The position numbers and the translations under genes were made by a program. The notes below the pieces were generated by a model. It saw nothing but the letters and a program-made list of their open reading frames with translations. It made no database searches and was not told the DNA's origin. A stretch of 64,000 bases of DNA from Zingiber officinale (Eukaryota > Streptophyta > Magnoliopsida > Zingiberales > Zingiberaceae), in assembly GCF_018446385.1 (NCBI RefSeq), contig NC_055987.1:4798705-4862704 (forward strand). The letters are read 5' to 3'. The number at the start of each line of letters is the position of its first letter. Positions within the stretch are counted from its first letter, which is position 1. This document shows, in pieces, positions 35,005 to 45,777 of the stretch.

Positions 35005-36078
35005 TGTAGGACCGTTAGATTCGATAGAGGGGGGGGTGAATATCGATTCGAAAAACAAGAGTATAGGCGCAGCGGAAAAGTAAAATAGACACAGTTGTTT
35101 TACTTCGTTCGGAGCCTGTGACGACTCCTACTCGAAGGCCCGTGGTCCTTGACCACTTTCGTTGGGCAATCACTAGCAATTCGAAATAATGATTACAAAA
35201 GAACCGTACAGTGAATGCTAATGAAAACTAAAAACAAAATACCGACAAGAAGGGAAAAGAATGGAGCGTAGTGTCGGAGCTTTGTTGGCGTCGCACTGAA
35301 CGTTGAGCAGCAAGACCAGCAGCAGAAGAATTCTCAGCTTAATTGATTATGAAGCTCCTATCTGGGGCTTCTTTTATATGCTGTTCCAGGCGCCTGGATC
35401 CCTTCCGGGCGCCTGGAATGTGACGTAGCTGCACAAACCATGATGCTCCACGTGGCGACGACTCGGCTGGATAGAATTCGCCTTCCGGGCGCCCGGATCC
35501 CCTCCGGGCGCCCGGACCACCTTGTTCCAGAAAACTCCTTTTTCCTGCAAAACAAAGTTAGTCCGAGGCAAATGTATATCCTGCAACACAGATTGTCAGC
35601 ACAGTTAAAGTTCAACAAATAAATAAAAAGAGTATGACTTAGATTCCGTCTTTCCGAGACCGGAATCTAGTCACGATCTCGACTTAGACATCCGAAATGG
35701 ATCTAAGCCGGATCGACGCCTAATGTCCCCTTCCCGGGAACGCGTCCTCACAGTCACTCCCCTCCAGTGACTTACCTTCAGCCCGTCGACCCGTCGACCC
35801 GTCTGGACTTCTCGCCAAGCGTCCGGTCAGCCCGTCGACCCGCTTGGACTTCTCGCCAAGCGTCCGGTCAGCCCGTCGACCCGCTTGGACTTCTCGCCAG
35901 CTATCCGGTCAGCCCGTCGACCTAGCTGGACTTCGTGCCAGACATCCGGTCAGCCCGTCGACCTGTCTGAACTTTTCCTGCACACTTGATCAAAGTGTCA
36001 GACAACAACAAAACTAACTTAACCTATTTGTCATTCACCAAAACCTGGGTTAGACCGTTAGTGCTACCCGCACCAACA
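35005..36078 (-). repeat. Copia 5' LTR, 1074 bp
   Basis: Complete LTR, TG...CA, starting TGTTGGTGCGGGTAGCAC on the minus strand. It contains four hairpin units (35815-35970), GC-rich palindromes (35386-35515) and a conserved hairpin near 35111-35128. By position the transcription start should lie between the palindromes and the LTR 3' end; I cannot place a TATA box with certainty. Confidence 0.93.
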
Positions 36079-36785
36079 GATACGAACTGGGAAAAGGACA
36101 CGTTAGTCACCGAGCTAGGGAAGGGGTCTTTGACTTTGGTGCAGACACTCCGATGCTTAAGTCAGAATAATAGTTGAGTGAAAATGGAGAAGAAGATGAA
36201 CAGTAGTAACAAATGATGCCTTGTAGTAGCGGGACCTCACGCGAGTGAGCGCAAGTGAGCATATTTGGCTAATGGAGAAGACCCTTTTTAATACCGCCCC
36301 TCATAACCTCCGCAATTAATGAGACGATAGAAAATGTCTGATGTCAGAATATGTTGGGTAATGGAGTATGTACAACGGTCTTCCTATAGGCGAAGGTTGA
36401 CTCTATTGCATGTATATGTCATAGTAATGAAATATTCCCTGATAAGTTGTTATGATTCTTTGTCAGCAATGTCTCCTAGAGGGAGTTCGGACGGCTCCAA
36501 GGTTGACCGACTAGAGATTAGGAGTCATGCTCATGTGTGGGGAACTAGACCCCGGATGTCCGATTGGTTCTGGGGCCTAGCGAATGTAAATTGAGAGTCT
36601 TGCATTTGGAGAAATTGGGAGATGAGCCCCGTAATTCCGATCAATGCTAGAGCCGACCGGCTCTATGCTGGGATTTATGCTTAGGAGTAGTAGGGAACTG
36701 GGCCCTGTAAGTTCGACCAACTCTGGGGTAGCTTGGGTTTATGTCGGGGATCCGGTCGGACTTTATGTTGGTGATTTATCTTGCA

Positions 36786-37396
36786 CTCGACCGCTACACT
36801 AGAATATAGTCTAGTCCAGCTGTGTGATGTGCCTAGCATGTCGTATTAGTCCTTTGGTATGTTCGGCTAAAACACTCGACGGTGACACTTGACTAATTTC
36901 AGCATGACACCGATATGATCCGAAAGTTGATCCCTTCTTAGCTTTGACTACTACCTCAACCAACTTTTTTGATATCAAACCCAACTTCAGAGATCCCACC
37001 TCACTCGTCGTATCATAGCCCATGCAAAAGTAAGTGTTGGCATTCAAATTAGAATGTTCGGTTTTGTGATTTTGCCTTTGAGCGCATGGTGAAGCAAATA
37101 ACAAATTGTTCACTGGCAAGAAAAAGGAGAACAACAGTACTCTAAATAGCAAACTAACAAAGTCTTACGAGTCCTATCTAGCCAATGGAAAACAAAGTGT
37201 AGGCATTCAAATTAGAATGTTTGATTTGAAACATATAATCAAGTCTTCATTGGAAAAATAATGCTGAAAGTGGCCAAGGAGAACAATAGTACTTAAATAA
37301 TAACTAAGATCAACATGTTGGATAATCGGAGATATAATGGAAATTTATTGAATGACCTGAGTTGGATTCCTTAAAACACATTCGTTCTATAGTACT
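36786..37396. repeat. Intergenic DNA with a 163-bp-offset direct repeat
   Basis: GGCATTCAAATTAGAATGTT occurs at 37039 and again near 37202, each followed by similar text ending GAGAACAA(C/T)AGTACT. This looks like an old tandem duplication of about 163 bp. No gene recognised; the 113-codon minus-strand frame at 36811-37152 overlaps the duplication and resembles nothing known. Confidence 0.55.
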
Positions 37397-37399
37397 TCA

Positions 37400-39797
37400 A
37401 GGTTCGGATTATTAGAGTGTATACTAAAAGACTAGCTTTTGTAAACATTTATTTTTGAAATAAAAGAATCACATTGGTCAAATGTCTACATTTATTTGTT
37501 AAGTGTAGTTGTTCAATTAATTTATATTGTAGATAACATGGTGTGTGGTGTCACACACAGAAGATCATGTTATCAGTTCTTTATAAATTATAAACAGATG
37601 CTCACGATTAAGATGAAAAGAAACAAACCGTTGGAATAGTCGTAGTGTAATTAGGTATTAGTTTATCTTGACTAATAAATTACACTAGTACACTCTTAGT
37701 GTATTGAGTAGGATCATTTAAGGTAAGTTCTTTTTATACTGACTTAATAAAAGAACAAGACCTTAGTTATTATGGAAGTGTGTGCTCTTAATCCTAATAT
37801 AATAATAAGCACATATATTTAGTATTTATTTCTTCGACTTATCAAAGGGTGAGATTTAGCTCGATAAATCAATAGGCCCGATAAGTTGGGAAATGATATT
37901 ACTTATAGTGTGTGTTGTTGATTATAGAAGAAAACTGTGTCCTAGTCATCTAGGTTAAGAATGTTCCCAAGAGGAGCTCATAAGGATTGTCATGTTAAAC
38001 CCTGCAGGTGGACTTAGTCCGACATGACGATGAAGTTGAGTGGTACTACTCTTGGACTAAGATATTAATTAAAGCGAGTTGTCAGTAACTCAATTAAATT
38101 AATGGGCATTTGATATCTTAAACACAGGGAGACTAACACACTCATGATAAGAAGGAGTCCATAATATAATTTGGGATTGATGCGGTAGTGCAATAATAAC
38201 TCTCTAGTAGAATGAATTATTATTGATGAACTTGAGTTTTGTGTTCGGAGCGAACACGGGATACTCGAGTTCATCGGAAGGCCAAAACCAATTTCTCCTC
38301 TAGGTCCCTATCGTAGCCTCATTGATGCCTCAAATCTACTCATGAAAAGTCCATCTTGGTATCCAAGAGGAGGCCGACCCATGGCTTGGTGACCAAGCCA
38401 TAGGGGCCGACCACTATCTTCTCAAAGAGGGCCGGCCCTTTGCTTGGTGCCCAAGCAAGGAGGGGCCAACCACCATAATCCAAATAAAGAGGGGTGTTTT
38501 GATTTTTTTTTAAATCTTCTCTTTGTAGATAACTAAAAGTGTTAAAAGAATAATTTTAAATTTACAAAACTTTCCTTATTTGAATTAGGCCACATGGTTT
38601 AAATGGAAGTTTAAAAGTTTTAAAACTTTTCCTTTTTAACCATCCTTATGGTTTTGAAAAAAAGGAAGGGAGTTTTAAATTTAAAATTTTCTATTTTTGT
38701 AACTATGTTAAAAAAGAAAATTTTAGAAGAGAAATTTTAAATTTTAAAACTTTCCTTTTTAACATCCACATTAGAAAATTAAAAGAGAGCTTGTAAAATT
38801 TTATAAGAGCTTTCCTTCTTTGCTTATAAAATTTTTACAAAGATTATTTTCCTTCTTTTAAGGGCCGGCCACCCTTGCTTGGTGCCCAAGCAAGGGGCCG
38901 GCCAATCAATCAATTAAAGGAGAAAAGGAAAAATAAAAAAGGGAAAACGAAAAACAAGAGGAAGATTTTAATTTTTGTAAAAATCTTTCCTTATTTGCCT
39001 TGGACAAGTATTATAAAAGAAGGGGAGGAGAGGTCTCATAATGTATCAATTCTTATTCTCTTGTTGGTGCTCTCTTTTGTGGCCGGCCCTCTCTCCCTTC
39101 CCTTTCCCCTTGCTCTCTTTTGTTCCTTGGTGGTGGTGGTGGCCGAATATTAGAGAAGGAGGAGGAGTTTTGCGTGGTGTTCATCTTAGAGGATCATCGT
39201 CCACACGACGTCCAAAAGGAGGCAAGGAATACGGCAGAATATCTCGAGGTTATTAGCATACAAAGAAGAGGTATAACTAGTAATTATTTTCCGCATCATG
39301 CTAGTTCTTCTTTTTATGAATTCCAAACACAAGAGGCATATGATTTTAGAGTTTCGAATTTATGATTCGAGTTTGTGTTTTTTTTTGTTTTCGAATTTAT
39401 GATTCGATTGTTCTTTTTTTGTTAAACCTAGAGTTATATAAGGAAATTAAATATTAGCTTTCCTTAAAAGGCTTTATCTAGGCGGTGGTGGATGATCTTA
39501 TACCCAAGAAGGACTAGTGCCTCGCCATGCAGTCCTGGAAGTCAAATTTGGAAATTAATATTTAATTAAATTTATGACATAGGTGGATTTGGATCAATAA
39601 TGGTAAGTATCGTTTGCAATCCAAATCTAAACCGTTAAGAACAGATAAGTTAAATTTGAAATCAATAATGTTAAGTTCCGTTTGCGATTCCTAATTTAAT
39701 TTCTAAAGAACACAATAGGTTGGTTAGGAAATGTTCGACACTTGTACAAAATTTTTGTACAGTGGAGCCGGTACGATCTTCCTAGGACCAACCAACA
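37400..39797 (+). mobile_element. Long LTR (about 2.4 kb), probably solo
   Basis: An LTR-like block from about 37400 (GGATTATTAGAGTGTATACT) to 39797 (GACCAACCAACA), with a TATA-like TATTATAAAAG near 39010 and several GGCCGGCC-flanked hairpins. The right part is repeated in inverted orientation at 62633-64000. A TSD was not found, and the left end is uncertain by a few bases. No internal domain adjoins it. Copia origin is likely from the TG...CAACA style but is not proved. Confidence 0.7.
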
Positions 39798-39945
39798 CGG
39801 ACGTCTATTCTTCAAAATATAATGACATAATCGCATACAGCCATACACAACGAAACATAGATGGTTCATGATGAGAAAATATCATATATGGATTTCAAGT
39901 CCGGCATTTGTTGCACATAAGTTATATTCTTACGTTAATCATTAT

Positions 39946-39947
<2 letters not shown>

Positions 39948-40016
<69 letters not shown>
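39948..40016. repeat. TA microsatellite, about 34 repeats
   Basis: Uninterrupted TA dinucleotide run of 69 bases. Likely to vary in length between individuals. Confidence 0.97.
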
Positions 40017-40019
<3 letters not shown>

Positions 40020-40029
40020 ATATCCAACA

Positions 40030-40395
40030 GGATAGCGATTATCATATGAGCGATCATACTCTCACTTTTATGTCCTAGACTCCCAAGTCATTCTACTAGA
40101 TTATAAGTGAGCATGCTCTTGAGTCTATATCTCAAATTCTCGAGCTGTTCAGCCAATTTATAAGTGAATATGCTCTCACGCATATATCCTAGAGTCCCGA
40201 GCCATTCGGTTAGGTTATAAGCGAGTATGTTATTGCGCATATGTCCTAGACTCCCGTCCCGTCCAGCCAAGTCATAAGCGAGCCTGCCCTCGCGTTTTTC
40301 CTAGACTCCTGAGTCGTTCGATCAGATTATAAGCGAGCATGCTATCATGCCTATATCCTAGACTCTTGAGCCGTTTGGATGGGTTATAAGTGTTG
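40030..40395. repeat. 57-65-bp minisatellite, about six copies
   Basis: Units of the form CCTAGACTC(C/T)(C/T)GAGCCGTTCG...GGTTATAAGCGAGCATGCT repeated at 57-65-bp spacing, ending about 30 bp before the Gypsy pol remnant. Confidence 0.8.
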
Positions 40396-41850
40396 ATCTA
40401 TGTGTAGATATCGAGGAGACATGCCCAACCTTGAGGAAGTACGGAGTTAAGCTGAACCCCAAGAAATGCTTATTCGGGGCCAGGAGCGGATGTTTCCTCA
40501 GTTACATCGTAACCGAACAGGGGATTGAAGCTAATCCCAACAAGTTGAAGGCACTCCAAGACATGCCCCCGCCGCGTAACTTAAAGGAAGCTCAGCGGTT
40601 GATCGACCGAATTACAGCTTTCAAAATTCATCTTAAAGTCGACCGATCGAAGTCTGCCATTCTTCAAGATTCTATACCGAGACACAAAATTCTAATGGGA
40701 CACCTAGTATGACAAGGAACTGGAGGAGCTCAAAATTTATTTATCTTCTTTACCTATACTTGCGAAACCCTTCGCCGACGAACTGCTCTAGATCTATTTG
40801 TCTTCTACCGAGCGGGCTGTCGGATTGACGCTAGTATGATAGGATGAAAATGAGCTGCAACTAGTGTACTTTTAAAGTCATTTATTGAAGACACTAAATA
40901 TCGCTACACCTGTCTCGAAAAGTTGGCATACGATCTGATTTTGGCCACTGAGGGGTTACATCCTTATTTTCTCTCTCATCCCATAATTGTGTTAACTAGT
41001 AACACACTAGGTCAACTTCTCCTCAATCCTGAGGCGTCTAGACAGCTAATCAAGTGGACCACCAAGCTAAGCAAATTTAATATCCAATATCAGTTCAAAT
41101 CGGTCATCAAAGCACAGGCCTTAGCAGATTTTGTGACCGAAATATAAAACCCTGAGCTAGAGGAAACATGGAAAGTCTATGTGGACAGATCATCCAGTCG
41201 GCAAGGCAGCGGAGTGGGGATGTTCCTAATATCACCACGCGAAGATAGGATGCAATTGTCCGTTCGACTGAACTACTGGGCACTAACAATGAAGAATATG
41301 AAGCTTTGGTCGTTAGTCTACAGGCAGCCTAGCATATGGGAGCCACACGGGTCTTCATATATTAGGATTCCCAACTGGCAACCTAGTAACTCTCAGGTAA
41401 CTTTAAAATAAATACTGTGAGGTTAAAACTATGTTAATGCGTTTGAAAAGTTAAAGTCAAGGCTCCAAGGAGTAACAGTGCAAAACATCCCTCGAGCGGA
41501 CAATCAATACATATATAAGCTAGCCAAATTAGTCAGTTATTTGATCCTGTTAGTGCTAGATAGGCTGGTCAATCAAGTATTGTTGGTGGTTCATATTGGT
41601 CAAAATAGAGATACCAGGTGATTGGAGAACACCCTTGATAAAGTTCCTCCGATCGGGCAACATGCCATCTAACCAGTAGCAAACTCACTTTATAAAAAAG
41701 TGAGCCGGTCAATTCACATTGATAAGAGATCATTTGTATAAGAGAGTCGAAGTTACTAAGCGGGCAGAGGAGTGGAGCGACTGTAGAAGTTATTGAGCGG
41801 GCAGAGGTTTCTGTTCAGAGTCTTTTATGATGCTAACACTAGGCCAGTGG
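40396..41850 (+). pseudogene. Tat-like Gypsy pol remnant: RT end, RNase H, second RNase H
   Basis: Plus-strand remains of a Gypsy polyprotein: the RT thumb/connection (KYGVKLNPKKCLFGARSG, GIEANPNKLKALQDMPPPRN), an RT-linked RNase H (VLTSNTLGQLLLNPEASRQL, KAQALADFVTEI) and the start of an additional RNase H (WKVYVDRSSSRQGSG, MFLISPREDRMQLSVRLNYW). The second RNase H is a mark of the Tat lineage. Stops and frameshifts break it into at least four pieces, and the upstream RT active site is missing. The 3' region and LTR at 43519-45090 may belong to the same element. Confidence 0.8.
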
Positions 41851-42134
41851 CTTGGCTGATGTGGTGGACTTTGAGGGAACTACTATGGCTGCCATGGAAA
41901 AGGGGGGGGGGGGGGGTAGCTCCTATGTGTTAGCAGCGGTATCGCTTGCTGCTACTCTACTTGCTTTTTCTTCATTGGTCGGCGCAAGTCCATGGCTCTC
42001 CAGCTCAGCGGCTCCTCGAACTTCAATTTCTTCATTAGTTAGTTTGGAGGATTCGCTGAGCAAAGCCTTAAACATCACTTTATCTGGAAAAAAAAAAGAA
42101 ATCAGTTAGATTCAAAAATGATGGTGAGAGAATT

Positions 42135-43518
42135 TGTTGGTGCAGGGAGCACCAAACGATCGAACCTGTATTTTGAATATGGAAAAGGGTTCAAAGTTAA
42201 GGTTACTTGTTGTTTAACAAATGTGAATAAGCTTGCAGGAAAGTCCTAAGTATTCTTAGACAAAAGTTCTAGTAGATTCTAGGTAGGTGGAAAACCTTAG
42301 GGAGATAACCCTAGGTCCTAGGGGGTGAAAACCCTGGGTTATGGAAAGTTCTAGCTGCGGTTAGGCAAGGAAGTCCTGGTCCAGGGGACTGGGCGAAGTC
42401 TTGGTGGGTCGAGCACTTTAGGCGAAATCCTAAAGTCGGGGACTCTAGGTGAAAATCCTAGTGGTTGCAGATCAGGTGGAGGGCTGGATAGGTCATGAAG
42501 TGGACGTTCAACAAAAAATCCTAGAGCCTCGGATGTCAAGCAAAAGTCCAGACGGTCTGGAGGACTGGTCTAGCAAAAGGTAAACTCTCCTGAGAGGAGT
42601 AGGTGAGGACGTGTTCTCCGAAGAGAGAACAGTAGACGTTGGTCCGACCTAGAGTTTCAGCGAAACTCAAAGTCAGGACCGGACAGTCCGAAAGCTGTCA
42701 AAATTACGTTTAATATTGTTTGCTATTATCCTAACTCAGTTTTCTAAGAAACTAACAAAATTGCAGGTCCAAATTTTGCCTTGTTCGGTCAACCGAACCC
42801 CCAAGCAAAAGGATCAGATTTCCAGCGAGTTGATCGGGTTCGAACAAATGATCGGTTGACCGAACCTTGGGTTTAGTTGACCGAATGATGGATAGACTCT
42901 AACTCAATCGGATCGGGTTGATCAAACCAGATAAGGCAAATAGGAAAGCGGGATTGGTCAACCAAACGATAGGATCGGTCGACCAAACAAAGGCTCATCT
43001 GAAGCGACAGAATCTGGACAAGAAGCTGGGCAGGTTCAGAAGGTTCAATCGACCAAACACTTGGATCGGTCGATCAATCAACGTCGAGTCAAAAAGTGAT
43101 CCCGATATCAATGGATCAGGATCAAGTTGACTTAGCTATAAAAGGGGTCTTGACCAACAACTTCGAATACATTAAGACATTTAAACGAACTAAGAACAAC
43201 TTCTGCGCTGCTCCTGACAATCGACGATCAACTACTTATTCTTTGTTGCTAGTAAATCTTGTTTGAATTATTGTACTTATACTAATTATTGTAAAGTGTT
43301 TCCGAACTGATAATGGATTGCCCAACGAAAGCGATCGACGATCACAAGCCTTGGAGTAGGAGTCGTCACAGACTCCGAACCAAGTAACCAAAAGTGTTAG
43401 CGTCTGTTCTTTCATTTTTTTCTATCTTTCACTAAGTTTTACTCGAATGTTTTTAAAACAAATGTGAAAATCACGAGCACTATTCACCCCCTCTCCCCTC
43501 TAGCTCATTGATCCTACA
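42135..43518 (+). mobile_element. SIRE-like solo LTR, 1384 bp, TSD GAATT
   Basis: TGTTGGTGCAGGGAGC at 42135 to TTGATCCTACA at 43518, flanked by GAATT on both sides (42130-42134 and 43519-43523). Its end (TATTCACCCCC...CTAGCTC) and the GGAGTCGTCACAGACTCCGAAC block at 43359 show kinship with the Copia LTR at 35005-36078. It carries hairpins with covarying arms and GGTCAACC-type palindromes. Confidence 0.93.
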
Positions 43519-44318
43519 GAATTTTTCACCAAAAGGACCGGGTAACTGGGCGCCGACGGGACTCAGTTCAAATATGTACAAGACGCCTTCCAAGGCATCG
43601 TCGTTAATAGCAAACAGACAATTGAGAAGAAGGAAGATGATGGCAATTGTGAGAACGATACAGTGCAAAGAAGAACAGAGGCTTTAAAAGCCCAATCATC
43701 ATTTATTTCTAGTCGTCTGATCTAGGATTTATAAAATGAGATTTGATTGGGGTCTTCAAATTCAAAAAGGCAACTCTCATATCGAATCTCAACAATCGCC
43801 TATCATATCGAATATTCGGTGATAGAAAATAGTGACATGTGACAGTAAATAATAGGAAGAATTTATAAGGGATGGAGGTAATCAGTAGGCTAATAATGAA
43901 AAAGCACGCTCGACATGCTTTGCATTAATGATAAGGGATTTGATCAATTTCCAAGAAATTAAGATGACATCAATCGCGATAAAAGAGCACTAGGAGAAGG
44001 AGAGGTCGCTCGGGAAAAAGATAAGAAAAAGGTCGCTCGCGAAAAAGATAAGAAAGGAAGCCGCTTAAGAAAAAGAAAAGCTATGAGGGCCAAATAACCA
44101 AGTGTCGCAGACACTCAAGCTGATCGATGCTACACTTGAAATCCCCCAATCTTGGAGTAAATGGCTCTCGAGGAAATTTTAAATGAAGGCAGTGGTTGTT
44201 CATGTCGAGCGGTTGCGATAGAGTGAAACATTTGGTTGGGAATGATGAGTGCAAAGAATACTTAGGGTCAAGTCAGTCAGACTTACAACTTTCTTCAACT
44301 AGACTTGTAGAGGAGACT
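43519..44318. mobile_element. Probable Gypsy 3' internal region
   Basis: Sequence between the solo LTR insertion and the next LTR. Joined to 41851-42134 it forms the likely 3' non-coding part of the Tat-like element. It contains a short direct repeat (GGTCGCTCG...GAAAAAGATAAGAAA near 44005-44055) but no coding signal. Confidence 0.45.
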
Positions 44319-45090
44319 TGTAATATGATAATAAAGGTGGACCCCCCCCCTCCCCCTAAAAAATAGGTCAAAATGGGGAAGACTGGTCGATGTGGCAATC
44401 AACGTCAAGGGAGGGCCAAAGGCACTAACAACAGCTAGGGCATACTCGAGCTGGCTACATGGCCGATCGGACGCAAATGTCCGATCGACCTCCACTCGAT
44501 CGATTCGTGTGTCTAAACCTGGAGCTGGTAGGTAAGCACTCATTGCCGAAACCAGCCCAACTGACTTAGCCAAGCGGGGAGGCAGATCGATCAGACATAT
44601 TGTACTTCTATGGTTAAGGAAGAGGTCGAGTTGTTAAAAATGGGTGTGAAGCCGAATTGGTGGTCACCACTGAGTGATGGTCGATCGACCTAGCATGGGT
44701 CCCATGGGCCTTCGGTTCCGTACTCTTTTGGAGGTTTGTGCTGTGAAGGATAGAGAATATCATGCAGACAAATCTCACTTTAGAAGCTTCTCGCCTGTCA
44801 CACCATAGAAATTTGCATACTCGTTTGAGGAAAAGTGTTAGAGGCACTTTATGACCTGTCTTTTCTTATGAATGCTTTGGAAAGCGTGTATATACTTTAG
44901 GATGCGTGCATAAGCGCTACAGTAATATTATAAAAGGAGATCTCCATCTACAAGCGAGTATGCGACGCTCCATATTCTCACACGCTCTTTACTACAATCT
45001 GCTTATACTAATTTTTTTCTCCTAAGTCAATCACTGATTTGAATGTCAGATGACCAATTTCAAAACCTTTTCTCTGGACCGGTACTAACA
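44319..45090 (+). mobile_element. Gypsy LTR copy
   Basis: Starts TGTAATATGATAATAAAGG and runs to about 45090. Its first 550 bp match 13045-13566. Later it has a promoter-like TATTATAAAAGGAGA (about 44929) and a U5-like CACTGATTTGAATGTCAGA. The 3' end is indistinct. Related to the solo LTR at 46402-47284. Confidence 0.7.
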
Positions 45091-45558
45091 CTTCTTATAT
45101 TGTATGACATCATAGAATCTTCGTTTCACCAAAAGAGAGCCGCCTTAGAATCTTCATTTAATCAACAATAAAACTATATATATTCCTAATTCATCATCTT
45201 CATCGCTTTCGAATATGATGATCACCGAATAAAGAGGACATTATATATATAGTCAAAATCCTGGGCAAAATTTGCTTAAATTAATTCATGTCGTTTAACA
45301 ATTGGATTGCTTGCTCTCTTTGATTGCCACCTGCCATAAGAAAGAGAAGAGAAAGTGAAGGAAAGGGATTCGTAGATACTAAGTTATTGTGTATTTTCTT
45401 CAAAATGGTTTTTAAATTCTATAATCGTCAAAATATTCATAATATTTTCACACACAAATAGCTACATTAACCGAACTGATAAAAGATTTTAGGTGGAACC
45501 TCGCCATATGCAGCTCGACTAATTAGGTCGTGTGATTTTGTTTGTGGATTACAATTCA
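45091..45558. other. Intergenic DNA, nothing recognised
   Basis: AT-rich, no coding frame or repeat identified up to the SINE target duplication at 45542-45558. Confidence 0.4.
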
Positions 45559-45760
45559 TGGTGGCAAAAGGTGAATATGCTCGTCCTTAGCGCCCCTGTC
45601 AACCCGTCTTAGAGCCAACACGGAGGAGGTAAATCACGGGCGGCTATTAGATTTTGGAATAGTGGCTAGCACATAAGGGAGACATTTATCTCGACTTTAC
45701 CGAGATTCGAACCCCAGACCTTATGGTGACAATACCTTATGTGCTAGCCACTAGACCTCA
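45559..45760 (-). mobile_element. tRNA-related SINE, 17-bp TSD
   Basis: Flanked by TTGTGGATTACAATTCA (45542-45558) and TTGTGGATTCCAATCCA (45761-45777), two mismatches. Read on the minus strand it begins GGTCTAGTGGCTAGCACATA, carries a B-box-like GGTTCGAATCTC, and ends with the block GATTTACCTCCTCCGTGTTG that is shared with the copies at 51.6 and 62.1 kb. About 202 bp, apparently full length. Confidence 0.85.
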
Positions 45761-45777
45761 TTGTGGATTCCAATCCA

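Larger units (their letters stand above)
21833..36078 (-). mobile_element. SIRE-type Copia retrotransposon, structurally complete, TSD GATAC
   Basis: The element lies on the minus strand: 5' LTR 36078-35005, primer-binding site, gag, spacer repeat, protease/integrase/RT/RNase H, polypurine tract, and 3' LTR 26062-21833. Both ends are TG/CA and are flanked by a perfect 5-bp duplication GATAC (21828-21832 and 36079-36083). Two later insertions, 22083-25230 and 29230-31027, account for most of the extra length; without them the element is about 9.3 kb. The two LTRs are very similar, differing by scattered substitutions and small indels, so the insertion is fairly young. Coding regions carry at least one stop and a gag frameshift. 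Confidence 0.95.
21705..36785 (-). mobile_element. 5' LTR of the Gypsy element, split by a Copia insertion
   Basis: LTR parts 21705-21832 and 36079-36785 flank a Copia element and become contiguous when it is removed, about 830 bp, close to the 883-bp solo LTR at 46402-47284. Terminus GGATCA (minus strand) at 21705 is shared with that solo LTR. The right end at about 36785 (minus strand TGCAAGATAAATC) is tentative. The 36480-36780 part carries the same GGGAGCTGAGCCCCGTA minisatellite unit as 10.7-11.2 kb. Confidence 0.65.

Noticed and set aside
41852..42109. 85-codon frame with a hydrophobic segment
   Set aside because: It lies in degenerate Gypsy DNA, spans a homopolymer G run, and runs toward the solo LTR target site.
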